DNA of 64,000 nucleotides from Myxococcus hansupus (lineage in GTDB: Bacteria; Myxococcota; Myxococcia; Myxococcales; Myxococcaceae): assembly GCF_000280925.3 (NCBI RefSeq), contig NZ_CP012109.1, positions 2,004,501 through 2,068,500 on the forward strand. The letters are read 5' to 3'. Below are positions 17,694 through 25,053 of the stretch, piece after piece. Under the pieces are notes generated by a model. That model saw nothing but the letters and a program-made list of their open reading frames with translations. It did no database searches and was not told the DNA's origin. The translations under genes were made by a program, and so were the position numbers. Numbering within the stretch: the stretch's first letter is position 1; the number at the start of each line of letters is the position of its first letter.

Positions 17694-18505
17694 CCCAGGG
17701 CTGAGTGGCGCCGCTTCCGGTTGTAGAACACCTCAATGTACTCGAACAGCGACTGCTTCGCCGCCTCACGCGTCTTGAAGCGGGTGACGTAGACGAGCTC
17801 CAACTTCAGGGTGGAGAAGAAGCTTTCCGCCACGGCGTTGTCCCAGCAGTTACCCTTGCGCGACATGCTGCATCCGATGCCGTGCTCCTCCAGCAGCCGG
17901 CGGTAGTCCTCGCTTGCGTATTGGCTGCCCCTATCCGAGTGGTGAAGTTGCGGGGCGGGACGGCTGAGCAACGCCATGTCGAGTGCGCGCAGCACCAGGC
18001 CGCGGTCGATTCTCTCGCCCATCGCCCAGCCCACCACCTTGCGGCTGAAGAGGTCCAGCAGCACCGCCAGGTACAGCCAGCCCTCGTCGGTCCAGACATA
18101 GGTGATGTCACCCACCCACGTACGGTGGAGCTGACCGGGTTGGAAGTTCCTCTCCAGGGTGTTCGGCGCCACGGGGTGGTGGTGGGCCGAGTCGGTGGTC
18201 CGTACGAAGCGACGCCGTGCACGGCCACGCAGGCCCGCCTGGCGCATCAGGCGAGCCACTCGCTTCCGCGCCACCCGCTGGCCTCTCGCTTTGAGTTCCG
18301 CATGCACCCGCGGAGCGCCGTACGTGCCCCGGCTCTCCTGGTGGACGGCTGCCACTTCGAGATGAAGCGCCCGGTCGCGTTGCTTCCGCTCGCACTCGGG
18401 CCGCGCCGCCCAGGCGTAGTAGCCACTGCGTGAGACGCCCAGGTGACGACAGAGGACAGCGACGGGAAAGAGGGCCTTCTTCGCGTGGATGAAGGAGAAC
18501 TTCAC
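17636..18505 (-). CDS. IS3-family transposase OrfB (DDE integrase)
   Basis: A 289-residue protein from GTG 18505 (VKFSFIHAKKALFPVAVL), overlapping the orfA stop by 4 nt with GGAG upstream. It has the N-terminal HTH_21 region (GTYGAPRVHAELKARG) and an rve/DDE core: VGDITYVWTDEGWLYLAVLL (first Asp), HHSDRGSQYAS (second Asp), CWDNAVAESFFSTLKLEL (Glu). The ending FYNRKRRHSALGYVCPAEYE is typical. It normally acts as an OrfAB fusion made by -1 frameshifting; an AAAAAAC slippery run lies in orfA at about 18535-18541. Confidence 0.92.
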   Translation of the reverse strand: MKFSFIHAKKALFPVAVLCRHLGVSRSGYYAWAARPECERKQRDRALHLEVAAVHQESRGTYGAPRVHAELKARGQRVARKRVARLMRQAGLRGRARRRFVRTTDSAHHHPVAPNTLERNFQPGQLHRTWVGDITYVWTDEGWLYLAVLLDLFSRKVVGWAMGERIDRGLVLRALDMALLSRPAPQLHHSDRGSQYASEDYRRLLEEHGIGCSMSRKGNCWDNAVAESFFSTLKLELVYVTRFKTREAAKQSLFEYIEVFYNRKRRHSALGYVCPAEYERMAETKRLAA

Positions 18506-18825
18506 TTCATCTCCTTCGCGAAGAAGGCCGCCGCGTTTTTTAGTATCTCCCGCTCCATCCGCAGCTCCCGGTTCTCCTTGCGCAGCCGAGAGAGTTCCTC
18601 GCGCTCCACCGTCGTCAGCGCTCCAGGCCTGCCCCCGCCCCGGTCCGTCTTCGTCTGCTCGACCCACAGCCGCAGCGCTGACTCCGTCAGGTCCAAGTCT
18701 CGGGCGGCCTGGGGAATCGTTTTCCCCTCCTCCAGCACCAGCCTCACCGCCCCGGCCTTGAACTCCGCCGTGAACTCCCGGCGTGGCCTACGGGGCTTCC
18801 TCTGCTTCTCGTCAGTCGCGGACAT
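18502..18825 (-). CDS. IS3-family transposase OrfA
   Basis: A 107-residue HTH protein: a basic start (KQRKPRRPRREF), helix-turn-helix (GKTIPQAARDLDLTESALRL) and a C-terminal leucine zipper-like coil (LSRLRKENRELRMEREILK). It binds the IS ends and regulates transposition. The sequence CTAAAAAACG close to its 3' end is a likely programmed frameshift site into orfB. Confidence 0.9.
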   Translation of the reverse strand: MSATDEKQRKPRRPRREFTAEFKAGAVRLVLEEGKTIPQAARDLDLTESALRLWVEQTKTDRGGGRPGALTTVEREELSRLRKENRELRMEREILKNAAAFFAKEMK

Positions 18826-18861
18826 CCCGTGCTCCTTCCATCACATCTCGGGTGTCCACGG

Positions 18862-18892
18862 AACCGGGCTACTCCCAGATTCAGTGAGATGA
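18862..18892 (+). pseudogene. Separated 3' end of the IS-interrupted gene
   Basis: The last codons of the gene at 17277, encoding TGLLPDSVR and a TGA at 18890-18892. They are in frame with the 5' part once the IS and one CGG copy are removed (347 + 31 = 378 nt, 126 codons). Confidence 0.75.
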
Positions 18893-19223
18893 CTTTTGAA
18901 GGGGCCATGATGACTTCATCAATCATGGCCATTCCAGTTCATCCCAGATGTCACGCGTCGGAGCTGGCGCGAAGAAGGATTCGAGAGAGAGGCGCCGGTA
19001 GTTACAGGGCTTCATCCTCAAGTCCGTGATGGACCAGCTCCAGTCTGGCGGCGCCCTATACGACTTCAACAAGAGGAGGTTGCGATAGGGCGAAACTGAC
19101 CCCCACCAGAGTGGTCTGGGCCCCACGGTGACGTCCTGTCTCCCATCGCTATAGTGCGGCACGTCGCGGCCTTGCCGGGGCATCTCCATCGGCCACGGCG
19201 GCTGTGGGTAACAGGGGACGTAC
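18893..19223. other. Non-coding stretch with a gene relic
   Basis: About 330 bp without an intact gene. On the plus strand 19002-19088 reads as the last 28 codons of some protein (FILKSVMDQLQSGGALYDFN, then KRRLR and TAG) but is cut by a stop (18999-19001) on its upstream side. The following CGAAACTGACCCCCACC resembles the outer ends of some insertion sequences, so this may be the tail of an old mobile element. I could not identify the family. Confidence 0.35.
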
Positions 19224-19844
19224 GTGAATCGCACTGCATTGGTGTCCGTGGGGCGCATGCCGCTCATTGTGGTCGTATCGCTGCTGACGGCGTGTGTTGC
19301 TCAAGTAGACCCGTACCTGCGTCGCGGGGCCATTCTCGAAGAGGCTCAGCAGCCCGCTGACGCCCTTGAGGTGTACGAGGGCCTTATCTCTCGCACCCCA
19401 CACGCTCCTGCTGCCTTCGAAGCGCGGGCGCGCGCTGCGTATGTCCTCGCGGGCGTCCACCCCGCGCGGGCACGCGCATGTGCGCGCGTTGTCGAGACGT
19501 CGGAGGCGGAATCGAGAGTCCGCGGGGCCGCGATTGCTTTCCTTGCGAGGAACCCGCCCAGTGCTGGGCAGCCTGACGGTCCGGACCGGTCGCTATGCGA
19601 CACATCTCGCCCAGGGGACACTCAAAAGGTTCGACTGGCTCAGGCGAAAACACCTGCGAGCAAGACTGCATCCGTTTCCTCCTCGGCTCCGGCGCCTACT
19701 TCGAAGCCTGCGACGCCGAAGCCCTCGACGACGTCTCCTTCCGTTTCTGGCAGTGGGACTCGTGGCTCTGGGAACTGCCACTGGGTGAGCGGCTACACGA
19801 AGAGAAATGGCACAAGCGTGCGCGGACACATGCGGTGCCGATGA
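19224..19844 (+). CDS. Small lipoprotein with C-terminal GYTKRNGT motif
   Basis: A 206-residue frame from GTG 19224; ATG 19257 (MPLIVVVSLLTAC) gives a classic lipoprotein signal with lipobox LTAC and may be the true start. Residues 30-110 form a helical, TPR-like segment (RRGAILEEAQQPADALEVYE). A Ser/Thr/Pro/Lys linker leads to a short C-terminal module CHWVSGYTKRNGTSVRGHMR. That module matches a small motif (GYTRKDGTYV-like) seen at the ends of many secreted bacterial proteins; its function is unknown. It lies between relic DNA and the AHH toxin gene. Confidence 0.7.
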   Translation: MNRTALVSVGRMPLIVVVSLLTACVAQVDPYLRRGAILEEAQQPADALEVYEGLISRTPHAPAAFEARARAAYVLAGVHPARARACARVVETSEAESRVRGAAIAFLARNPPSAGQPDGPDRSLCDTSRPGDTQKVRLAQAKTPASKTASVSSSAPAPTSKPATPKPSTTSPSVSGSGTRGSGNCHWVSGYTKRNGTSVRGHMRCR

Positions 19845-20267
19845 TAGCGGTGACGACGCAGGATTTGAGGTAGCCTTCGCGGGGGCGCCGCTCGTGGGCG
19901 CCCGGTTGTGACGGGCGCCTGGGGACTCCACGCCGTCTGCGAGTGCCGTACGAGCACGCGCTGAAGACCTTTGTCGCGTACGACGTCACCGTGTGTTTCA
20001 AGATGACGTCGGATGATGAGTTCCAAGGTTTGCCGCCAGGGGGGAGCACTCCAAGATGCGGGAGGGTGTGCTTGTGAAGCAATGAGGGAGTCGTAGGCCG
20101 GTTGGATGTGGGTGTGTTTGCTTGGCGGCGGGAGGTTCGCCCCTGCGGCGCGGCTGTGATCAACCGCATGAGTACGGCGAAGTTGGGTGGTGTCCTGTCT
20201 GGAAGTGCGCGTTCGGCTGCACCAATGTGCCATCCATTCGGCCGTGGAGCGGGTGTCTGCTTCCAGC
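19845..20267. other. Stretch without a supported gene
   Basis: About 420 bp between the lipoprotein and the AHH nuclease gene. One plus-strand frame is open around 19900-20075 (it would read YEHALKTFVAYDVTVCFKM) but has no start or family match and ends at TGA. Third-position GC is lower here than in neighbouring genes. It may be a decayed part of a longer toxin gene. No repeat or RNA gene was seen. Confidence 0.4.
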
Positions 20268-21008
20268 ATGTCTGTCATCATCCGCGGAGCCCGCGTCCGA
20301 TTCCTGCAGTCGAAGCCCGGGGACGGCCCGAAGCCGCCAAAGCGCCCACCTTGCGAGTACTGCGGGAAGGCATGGCACAATCTCGCCACCGCATGGGGCT
20401 GGCATGTGGGGAACTCCACGGAGCTGCGGGAGAACATTCTCGCGGGGAGAGAGTCTGACGAGCACTGCTGGTACACGGGGTACCGCACCATCGCGGCCCA
20501 CCACCTCATCTGCTCAGAGGCCATGGCGGATGACGAGCAATGGGCCCGGTTCTGTCGGGACTTCGGCTACGACATCAACCGACGGGAGAATGGTGTCATG
20601 CTTCCCATGGTGCTGGCCGTTGCTTGCGAACTCCATGTCCCCGTGCACATCGGTCCTCATGCTGGAGGGTGGGCCTTCGACATGGACTTGGCGTACCCGA
20701 ATGCCGTGAAGCGGTTGCTCATGGGGTTTGCCCGTGCCGTTGCACGGGGGCGCTTCTGCGCCGAACCAGATGTACTCGCGAAGGAGTTGGACCAGCTCAG
20801 CCGCACCATCCTCAACAAACTGGCAAGCGGTCAGTGGACGCTCACCACGGATGGGCTCGATTATCTGGGCGGCGGCACTGGGTGTTCTGGCTCAACGAGC
20901 ATCCAGGACAAGCCGCAGCGAGCTTGCCCACGTGGGCGTAAGCACGGCTCACGTCATGGAAAAACAGGTGCGCCGCTCGTTCGGCGGACGCTCCAGGTCG
21001 GGGAGTAG
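20268..21008 (+). CDS. AHH domain nuclease, probable toxin
   Basis: About 246 residues from ATG 20268 (MSVIIRGARVRF). The core TGYRTIAAHHLICSEAM at 65-80 is the AHH motif of the HNH/Endo VII nuclease superfamily, followed by FCRDFGYDINRRENGVMLP and HVPVHIGPHAGGW, which carry further conserved Asn and His residues. CEYCGKAWHN may bind zinc. AHH domains are usually the toxic C-terminal tips of polymorphic toxins; here there is no N-terminal delivery domain or signal. The next gene, 3 nt downstream, is an Imm11-type immunity gene, making a toxin-immunity pair. Confidence 0.8.
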   Translation: MSVIIRGARVRFLQSKPGDGPKPPKRPPCEYCGKAWHNLATAWGWHVGNSTELRENILAGRESDEHCWYTGYRTIAAHHLICSEAMADDEQWARFCRDFGYDINRRENGVMLPMVLAVACELHVPVHIGPHAGGWAFDMDLAYPNAVKRLLMGFARAVARGRFCAEPDVLAKELDQLSRTILNKLASGQWTLTTDGLDYLGGGTGCSGSTSIQDKPQRACPRGRKHGSRHGKTGAPLVRRTLQVGE

Positions 21009-21011
21009 GGC

Positions 21012-21590
21012 ATGCAGAACGAGTACTTCGTTCTGATGCGTGAGCGGTCCCAACGGCATCCCTTGCTGACATGGGACCAGGAGTACCTCCCGTTCCTGAG
21101 ACCCGCGCCGGTCGCGGTCAGCGAGCCCGTGAAGCTCAAGCTGGGGGAGCCCATCCCGCCGCGTCCCCTCATGGTCGATCACCACAGCCTTCCTTCGCCC
21201 GTCGTCTCTCCAAGACTGAAGGATGCGCTTGAAGCCGCAGAACTCCCCGGCGTCCAGTTCGTGCCGGCTGACGTCCTGGCCGGAGATGAGGTGCTGCGCT
21301 ACTGGCTGGTGCACATGTGGCGAGTCATTCCGTGCATGGACAGGCAACGCTCCATCTTCGAGGAGACGGAGGCGGGGCACGTCTTGCTGAGTCTCGACAA
21401 GCTCGTGCTCGACGAGTCTGTGCTCCGGGGGATGCCACTCCACGAGAGGCGGGCCTTCGTCCTGGAGGAGGACACCGTGCATCTCTTCCACAGCTCAGTC
21501 GTGGAGCAGGTGCTTTCCTTGACACCGCCACCCGAAGGACTTCGCTTCACCCCTGTGGCTGAGTGGGGCGACGCTTACGGATTCCGGTGA
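21012..21590 (+). CDS. Imm11 family immunity protein
   Basis: A 192-residue protein with the Imm11/DUF1629 pattern: the segment from SPRLKDALEAAELPGVQFVPA through DEVLRYWLVHMWRVIPCMD and the strand GHVLLSLDKLVLDESVL. These proteins neutralise cognate polymorphic toxins, commonly AHH nucleases in myxobacteria. It begins 3 nt after the AHH gene, so synthesis is tied to the toxin. Cytosolic. Confidence 0.82.
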   Translation: MQNEYFVLMRERSQRHPLLTWDQEYLPFLRPAPVAVSEPVKLKLGEPIPPRPLMVDHHSLPSPVVSPRLKDALEAAELPGVQFVPADVLAGDEVLRYWLVHMWRVIPCMDRQRSIFEETEAGHVLLSLDKLVLDESVLRGMPLHERRAFVLEEDTVHLFHSSVVEQVLSLTPPPEGLRFTPVAEWGDAYGFR

Positions 21591-21695
21591 GCGAAGCCCG
21601 ATGGCTTTTCCAGGCTGGAGCCTGAGGCGATTGGCAACACGGCTGGCCGCCGTGGCGAGTCCGGCGCGTGGAGATGGACCGCCCGTCACTGCCGC

Positions 21696-21722
21696 GGTGA
21701 GCACATGCGCGTCGCGCTCACC
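21696..21722. terminator. Candidate terminator hairpin
   Basis: GGTGAGC (21696-21702) pairs with GCTCACC (21716-21722) across a 13-nt loop, between the convergent Imm11 and crdA genes. There is no T-run, so confidence is moderate. Confidence 0.4.
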
Positions 21723-21770
21723 ACGTCGCCCACGGGTGCCCGCACAATGGAACGCAATGCATCCGCGGCG

Positions 21771-23255
21771 TTACGACTCTGAACTTCCTCGCCGCAAGCC
21801 CAGGGCCTTCATCTTCTTGTAGAAGTGCCCCCGCTCCAAATCCAGAAGCCTCGCGGCTTCCGTCACGTTGTCATGTGTATGGGCAAGCACGTACTGGATG
21901 ATGTCTCGCTCCGCGTCCTCCACCTGCTCGCGGAAGGTCCGGTCCGCGCGAGGCCGGAAGCCCACGGGCGCGGGAGGCTCCACGGCCACGGGCGCCACCG
22001 GGCTCGGGGGCACGGCCACCGCGGCCTCAAATGAGGGCAGGGGGTTCGCGGCAGAGACAGGCGATTCCATCGGCGGAGGCGGCGGCACGTTGCGGCCTCG
22101 GGGCAACAGCTCCAGCGCATCCGTCCGGGTGACGATGGGCCCCTCACAGAGGATGGCCAGCCGCTCCACCAGGTTGCGCAGCTCACGAACGTTGCCGGGG
22201 TAGTCGTACGCGCTCATCACCGCCAGCGCGTCGGGAGACAGCGTCAGCGGCCGGCGTCCATTCTTCGCGCAGGCCTCATCGAGGAACGTCTTGATGAGGT
22301 CCGGCAAATCCTCCCGCCGCTCGCGCAGCGGAGGCGAGTGAATCTGCACCACGTTGATGCGGTAGTAGAGGTCCTCACGGAAGCGCCCGGCGGCAATCTC
22401 CGCCTCCAGGTTCTTGTTCGTCGCCGCGACGACGCGCACGTCCACCTTGTGCGTCTCCGCGCCGCCCACGCGCTCCAGCTCGCCTTCCTGCAACACGCGC
22501 AGCAGCTTGGCCTGCATCGCCTGCGGCATGTCGCCAATCTCGTCCAGGAAGAGCGTGCCCTCGTGGGCCAGCTCGAACTTGCCCCGGCGCACGCTCACCG
22601 CGCCGGTGAACGCTCCCTTCTCATGACCGAACAGCTCGCTCTCGATGAGCTCGTGCGGCACCGCCGCGCAGTTGAGCTTCACGAAGGGCTGCCCCTTGCG
22701 CTTGGAGTGCTGGTGCAGCGCCCGCGCGATGAGCTCCTTGCCCGTGCCGTTCTCACCCGTGATCAGCACCCGGCCCTCGGAGGGCGCCGTGCGCTGGATG
22801 AGCGAGAAGATGCGCTGCATGGCCGGGCCGCTGCCCACCATGTCGTAGCGCCCGAGCTGCGCCCGCAGCTCCTGGAGCTCCGCCATGGCCGCCTGGTGCT
22901 TGAGCACATTGCGCAGCGCCACCAGCAGCCGCTCGCGAGCAATTGGCTTTTCCAGGAAATCCCTGGCTCCCAACTGCGTCGCCTTCACGGCCGTGTCGAT
23001 GGTGCCGTGCCCGGACATCATGATGACGGGCAGCTCGGGCTTCAGCTCGGTGAGCTTCGCCAGGGCGGTGAGGCCGTCCATGTCTGGCATCTTCACGTCC
23101 ATCAGCACGGCGTCCACGGGCCGGGCGCTGACGACGTCCAAGGCCACTTGTCCGCTGTTGGCCAGATGCGTCTGGTAGCCAGCGAGCTGGAGCGACTGGC
23201 TCAGGGTGAGGAGGATGTTCTTCTCGTCATCGACGATGAGGACGGAGGCGGGCAT
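21771..23255 (-). CDS. crdA: NtrC-family response regulator, CrdA-like
   Basis: A 494-residue sigma-54 activator. The receiver domain (1-120) has Asp9/Asp10, phosphoacceptor Asp53 in [10 protein letters not shown] and Lys103. The AAA+ domain carries Walker A GENGTGKE, the GAFTGAV loop that contacts sigma-54, and FLDEIGDM (Walker B). After a Pro-rich linker of about 55 residues a Fis-type HTH follows ([25 protein letters not shown]). Divergence from a Pal-like crdB and the che genes matches the M. xanthus che3 locus, where CrdA is phosphorylated at Asp53 by the kinase CrdS, dephosphorylated by CheA3, and controls developmental timing. CrdS is not in this window. Confidence 0.88.
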   Translation of the reverse strand: MPASVLIVDDEKNILLTLSQSLQLAGYQTHLANSGQVALDVVSARPVDAVLMDVKMPDMDGLTALAKLTELKPELPVIMMSGHGTIDTAVKATQLGARDFLEKPIARERLLVALRNVLKHQAAMAELQELRAQLGRYDMVGSGPAMQRIFSLIQRTAPSEGRVLITGENGTGKELIARALHQHSKRKGQPFVKLNCAAVPHELIESELFGHEKGAFTGAVSVRRGKFELAHEGTLFLDEIGDMPQAMQAKLLRVLQEGELERVGGAETHKVDVRVVAATNKNLEAEIAAGRFREDLYYRINVVQIHSPPLRERREDLPDLIKTFLDEACAKNGRRPLTLSPDALAVMSAYDYPGNVRELRNLVERLAILCEGPIVTRTDALELLPRGRNVPPPPPMESPVSAANPLPSFEAAVAVPPSPVAPVAVEPPAPVGFRPRADRTFREQVEDAERDIIQYVLAHTHDNVTEAARLLDLERGHFYKKMKALGLRRGSSES

Positions 23256-23474
23256 GACGGGCTTTCCCCGAGGCGCGCCACGGGGCGGGCCGCACGCGGG
23301 TCAATCGTGACAATCTCACGGAAAATATTTGGACATTCAAGGGTTTCGGCGGCAGGGCGGGGTGTCCGCGGAGGGACAAATGTTTTGACTCACCCCCGCC
23401 AGTGAGACTACACGCCAGCCACCAGACCCCGCGGGCGCGGGCGCGTTTTCGACTACAGGATTCTGGAGGAAATA

Positions 23475-24224
23475 ATGCGTCAGATTTCCCTTTTGGCGGG
23501 GCTCACCCTCGCCGTCGCCGTCATGGGCGGCTGCACCCCTTCGTACCCGAAGTGCAACGAGGACGAGCACTGCGCCGAAAAGGGCGAAGTCTGTGTCCAG
23601 GGCCAGTGCCAGGAGTGCGCCACGGACGCGAACTGCCAGGAGGGTTTCACCTGCCAGGCGAACAAGTGCGCCCCCAAGCCGCCTGAGTGCACCACGGACA
23701 GCGCCTGTGGCAGCGGCCGCATCTGTGAGGCCGGCAAGTGCGCCCAGGCCCAGTGCCAGCAGGACACCCAGTGCCCCGGTGGCGGCAAGTGCGAGTCCGG
23801 CCGTTGCCAGGCTCCCGAGAACACCTGCGCCTCCAGCTCTGACTGCGGCGAGGGCCAGGAGTGCCAGGCGGGCCAGTGCGTGACGGCCTCCGCGGACCGT
23901 TGCGACTGGAGCCCCATCCCGTTCGGCTTCAACGAGTCCGGCCTGTCGGCGGACGCGCAGCAGCGCCTGTCCGACCTGGCCACGTGCATGAAGGCCTCGC
24001 CGGGCCGCGTGACGCTGGCCGGCCACGCCGACGAGCGGGGCACGGAGGAGTACAACCTCCAGCTCTCCAACCGCCGCGCGGCCTCCGTCAAGCGGTACCT
24101 GGCGGACCTGGGCGTCCCGGGCAACCAGTTGAGCACGGTGGGTTACGGTGAGACCCGCCCGGTCAACTCGGCTTCGTCCGAAGAGGCCTGGTCGGAAAAC
24201 CGCCGCGTCGAGTTCCAGCGCTAG
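23475..24224 (+). CDS. crdB: Cys-rich lipoprotein with OmpA/Pal domain, CrdB-like
   Basis: A 249-residue protein with GGAGGA 7 nt before the ATG. The signal peptide ends in a lipobox (AVMGGC, Cys20). Residues 25-135 contain tandem disulfide-rich units (CNEDEHCAEKGEVCVQGQC and four similar). The C-terminal 100 residues are a Pal/OmpA peptidoglycan-binding domain (GHADERGTEEYN, LSNRRAASV, VGYGETRP). It is probably an outer-membrane lipoprotein linked to the wall, a candidate envelope sensor for the che cluster it heads. Transcribed divergently from crdA. Confidence 0.85.
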   Translation: MRQISLLAGLTLAVAVMGGCTPSYPKCNEDEHCAEKGEVCVQGQCQECATDANCQEGFTCQANKCAPKPPECTTDSACGSGRICEAGKCAQAQCQQDTQCPGGGKCESGRCQAPENTCASSSDCGEGQECQAGQCVTASADRCDWSPIPFGFNESGLSADAQQRLSDLATCMKASPGRVTLAGHADERGTEEYNLQLSNRRAASVKRYLADLGVPGNQLSTVGYGETRPVNSASSEEAWSENRRVEFQR

Positions 24225-24246
24225 TCTGAGGTAGGCTGCGCGGGTG

Positions 24247-24681
24247 ATGGCCGTTCAAGAGCCTGATGCGCGTCAGTCCTATCTCGTCTTTGCCTGCGGC
24301 AGTAGCTGGTATGCGGTACCCGCGGAGAGTGCGGCGGAGGTCGTGACCTTCCCCGAACTCACGCGGGTGCCCGGCGCTCCAGCCCACCTGCTGGGCGTGT
24401 TCGCGCACCGGGGAGAAGTCATCCCCGTCGTGGACATGGGCCTGCTGGTGGGCGGCGTCAGCCAGGGCTCACGAAGGGCGGTGCTGGTGCGCCTGCCCCG
24501 TGGCACCCTCGCCCTCACGGCCAGCACGGTGGCCGGCGTCTCCCCGGTGACGGGCGCGCTGGAGCCCCTGGGCCCCACGGGCGTCCACGTCCACCTGCGC
24601 GGCCCCGCGAAGAGCGGCCCCCGGGATGTGGCCGTCATCGACCCGGAAGGCCTCTTCGACCACCTCAGTCAGGGGTCCTGA
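24247..24681 (+). CDS. cheW: CheW-like coupling protein
   Basis: A 144-residue CheW-fold protein: YLVFACGSSWYAVPAESAAE, VPGAPAHLLGVFAHRGEVIP and VVDMGLLVGG match the two SH3-like barrels that link receptors to CheA. A GTG 3 nt upstream is an alternative start. It is the second gene of the crdB-che operon and corresponds to CheW3 of the M. xanthus Che3 system. Confidence 0.82.
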   Translation: MAVQEPDARQSYLVFACGSSWYAVPAESAAEVVTFPELTRVPGAPAHLLGVFAHRGEVIPVVDMGLLVGGVSQGSRRAVLVRLPRGTLALTASTVAGVSPVTGALEPLGPTGVHVHLRGPAKSGPRDVAVIDPEGLFDHLSQGS

Positions 24682-24684
24682 GTC

Positions 24685-25053
24685 ATGGAGCCACCGGGCC
24701 GCGTCCGGGGAATGCTCCTGTGCCACGCCGGACCCCACCGGCTCGCCTTCCATGCGCACGAGGTGGCGTCCATCACCTCGCCCGTGGGGCGGGAGGTGGC
24801 GTCCGCGCGCCGGGCGTTTCAGGCGTCCGACGGTGCCGCTCGTGCGCTGGTGGCCGCGTCGGGCGGCGCCGTGGGCGTGGACACCCTGGAGATTGACGCC
24901 GAGCCGCACCCGGTGCTGCCTGCGCCCCTGGTGGCGGTGCGGGCTTCGGGGGGCAGCCTCCAGGGCTTCGTGCTCGCCCGGGGTGAGCTGTGGCCGCTGA
25001 TGGGTCTGTCGGATTTCGAGCGCTTCCTGCGCGGACAGTGGGAGGGCGCATGA
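24685..25053 (+). CDS. Short CheW-like protein
   Basis: A 122-residue product, 3 nt after cheW and overlapping the next MCP gene by 4 nt. It keeps CheW-type strand spacing (LCHAGPHRLAFHAHEVASI, SLQGFVLARGELWPLMGLS) but lacks the central barrel motif, so it looks like a reduced or diverged CheW. In M. xanthus the Che3 system includes a further component, CrdC, and position suggests this could be its counterpart; I cannot confirm that from sequence. Confidence 0.6.
   Translation: MEPPGRVRGMLLCHAGPHRLAFHAHEVASITSPVGREVASARRAFQASDGAARALVAASGGAVGVDTLEIDAEPHPVLPAPLVAVRASGGSLQGFVLARGELWPLMGLSDFERFLRGQWEGA

Larger units (their letters stand above)
17624..18858 (-). mobile_element. IS3-family insertion sequence, complete, 1235 bp
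   Basis: The boundaries come from the ends TGGACA (17624) and TGTCCA (to 18858), flanked by the direct repeat CGG at 17621-17623 and 18859-18861, a 3-bp target duplication normal for IS3 elements. Joining the flanks restores an uninterrupted host frame, which confirms the boundaries. Beyond the 6-bp identical tips the terminal repeats are poorly matched. Two overlapping genes (orfA, orfB) occupy the minus strand and both look intact, so the element may be active. Confidence 0.85.

Noticed and set aside
17611..18871. Longer inverted similarity (CCGGTT near 17615 and AACCGG near 18862) as the IS ends
   Set aside because: These bases belong to the interrupted host gene. The CGG duplication and exact restoration of the host frame place the ends at 17624 and 18858.
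18923..19267. 114-codon minus-strand frame across the relic region
   Set aside because: It has no family match and low coding character, and it overlaps the start of the lipoprotein gene.
19595..19873. 92-codon plus-strand frame inside the small lipoprotein gene
   Set aside because: The overlapping frame has the lipobox and the GYTKRNGT module, so it is the real gene.
23256..23474. Sigma-54 promoter between crdA and crdB
   Set aside because: TTGGACATTCAAGGG has a GG but no GC at the required distance; only a weak CTCAC-N8-GTGAG repeat is present.
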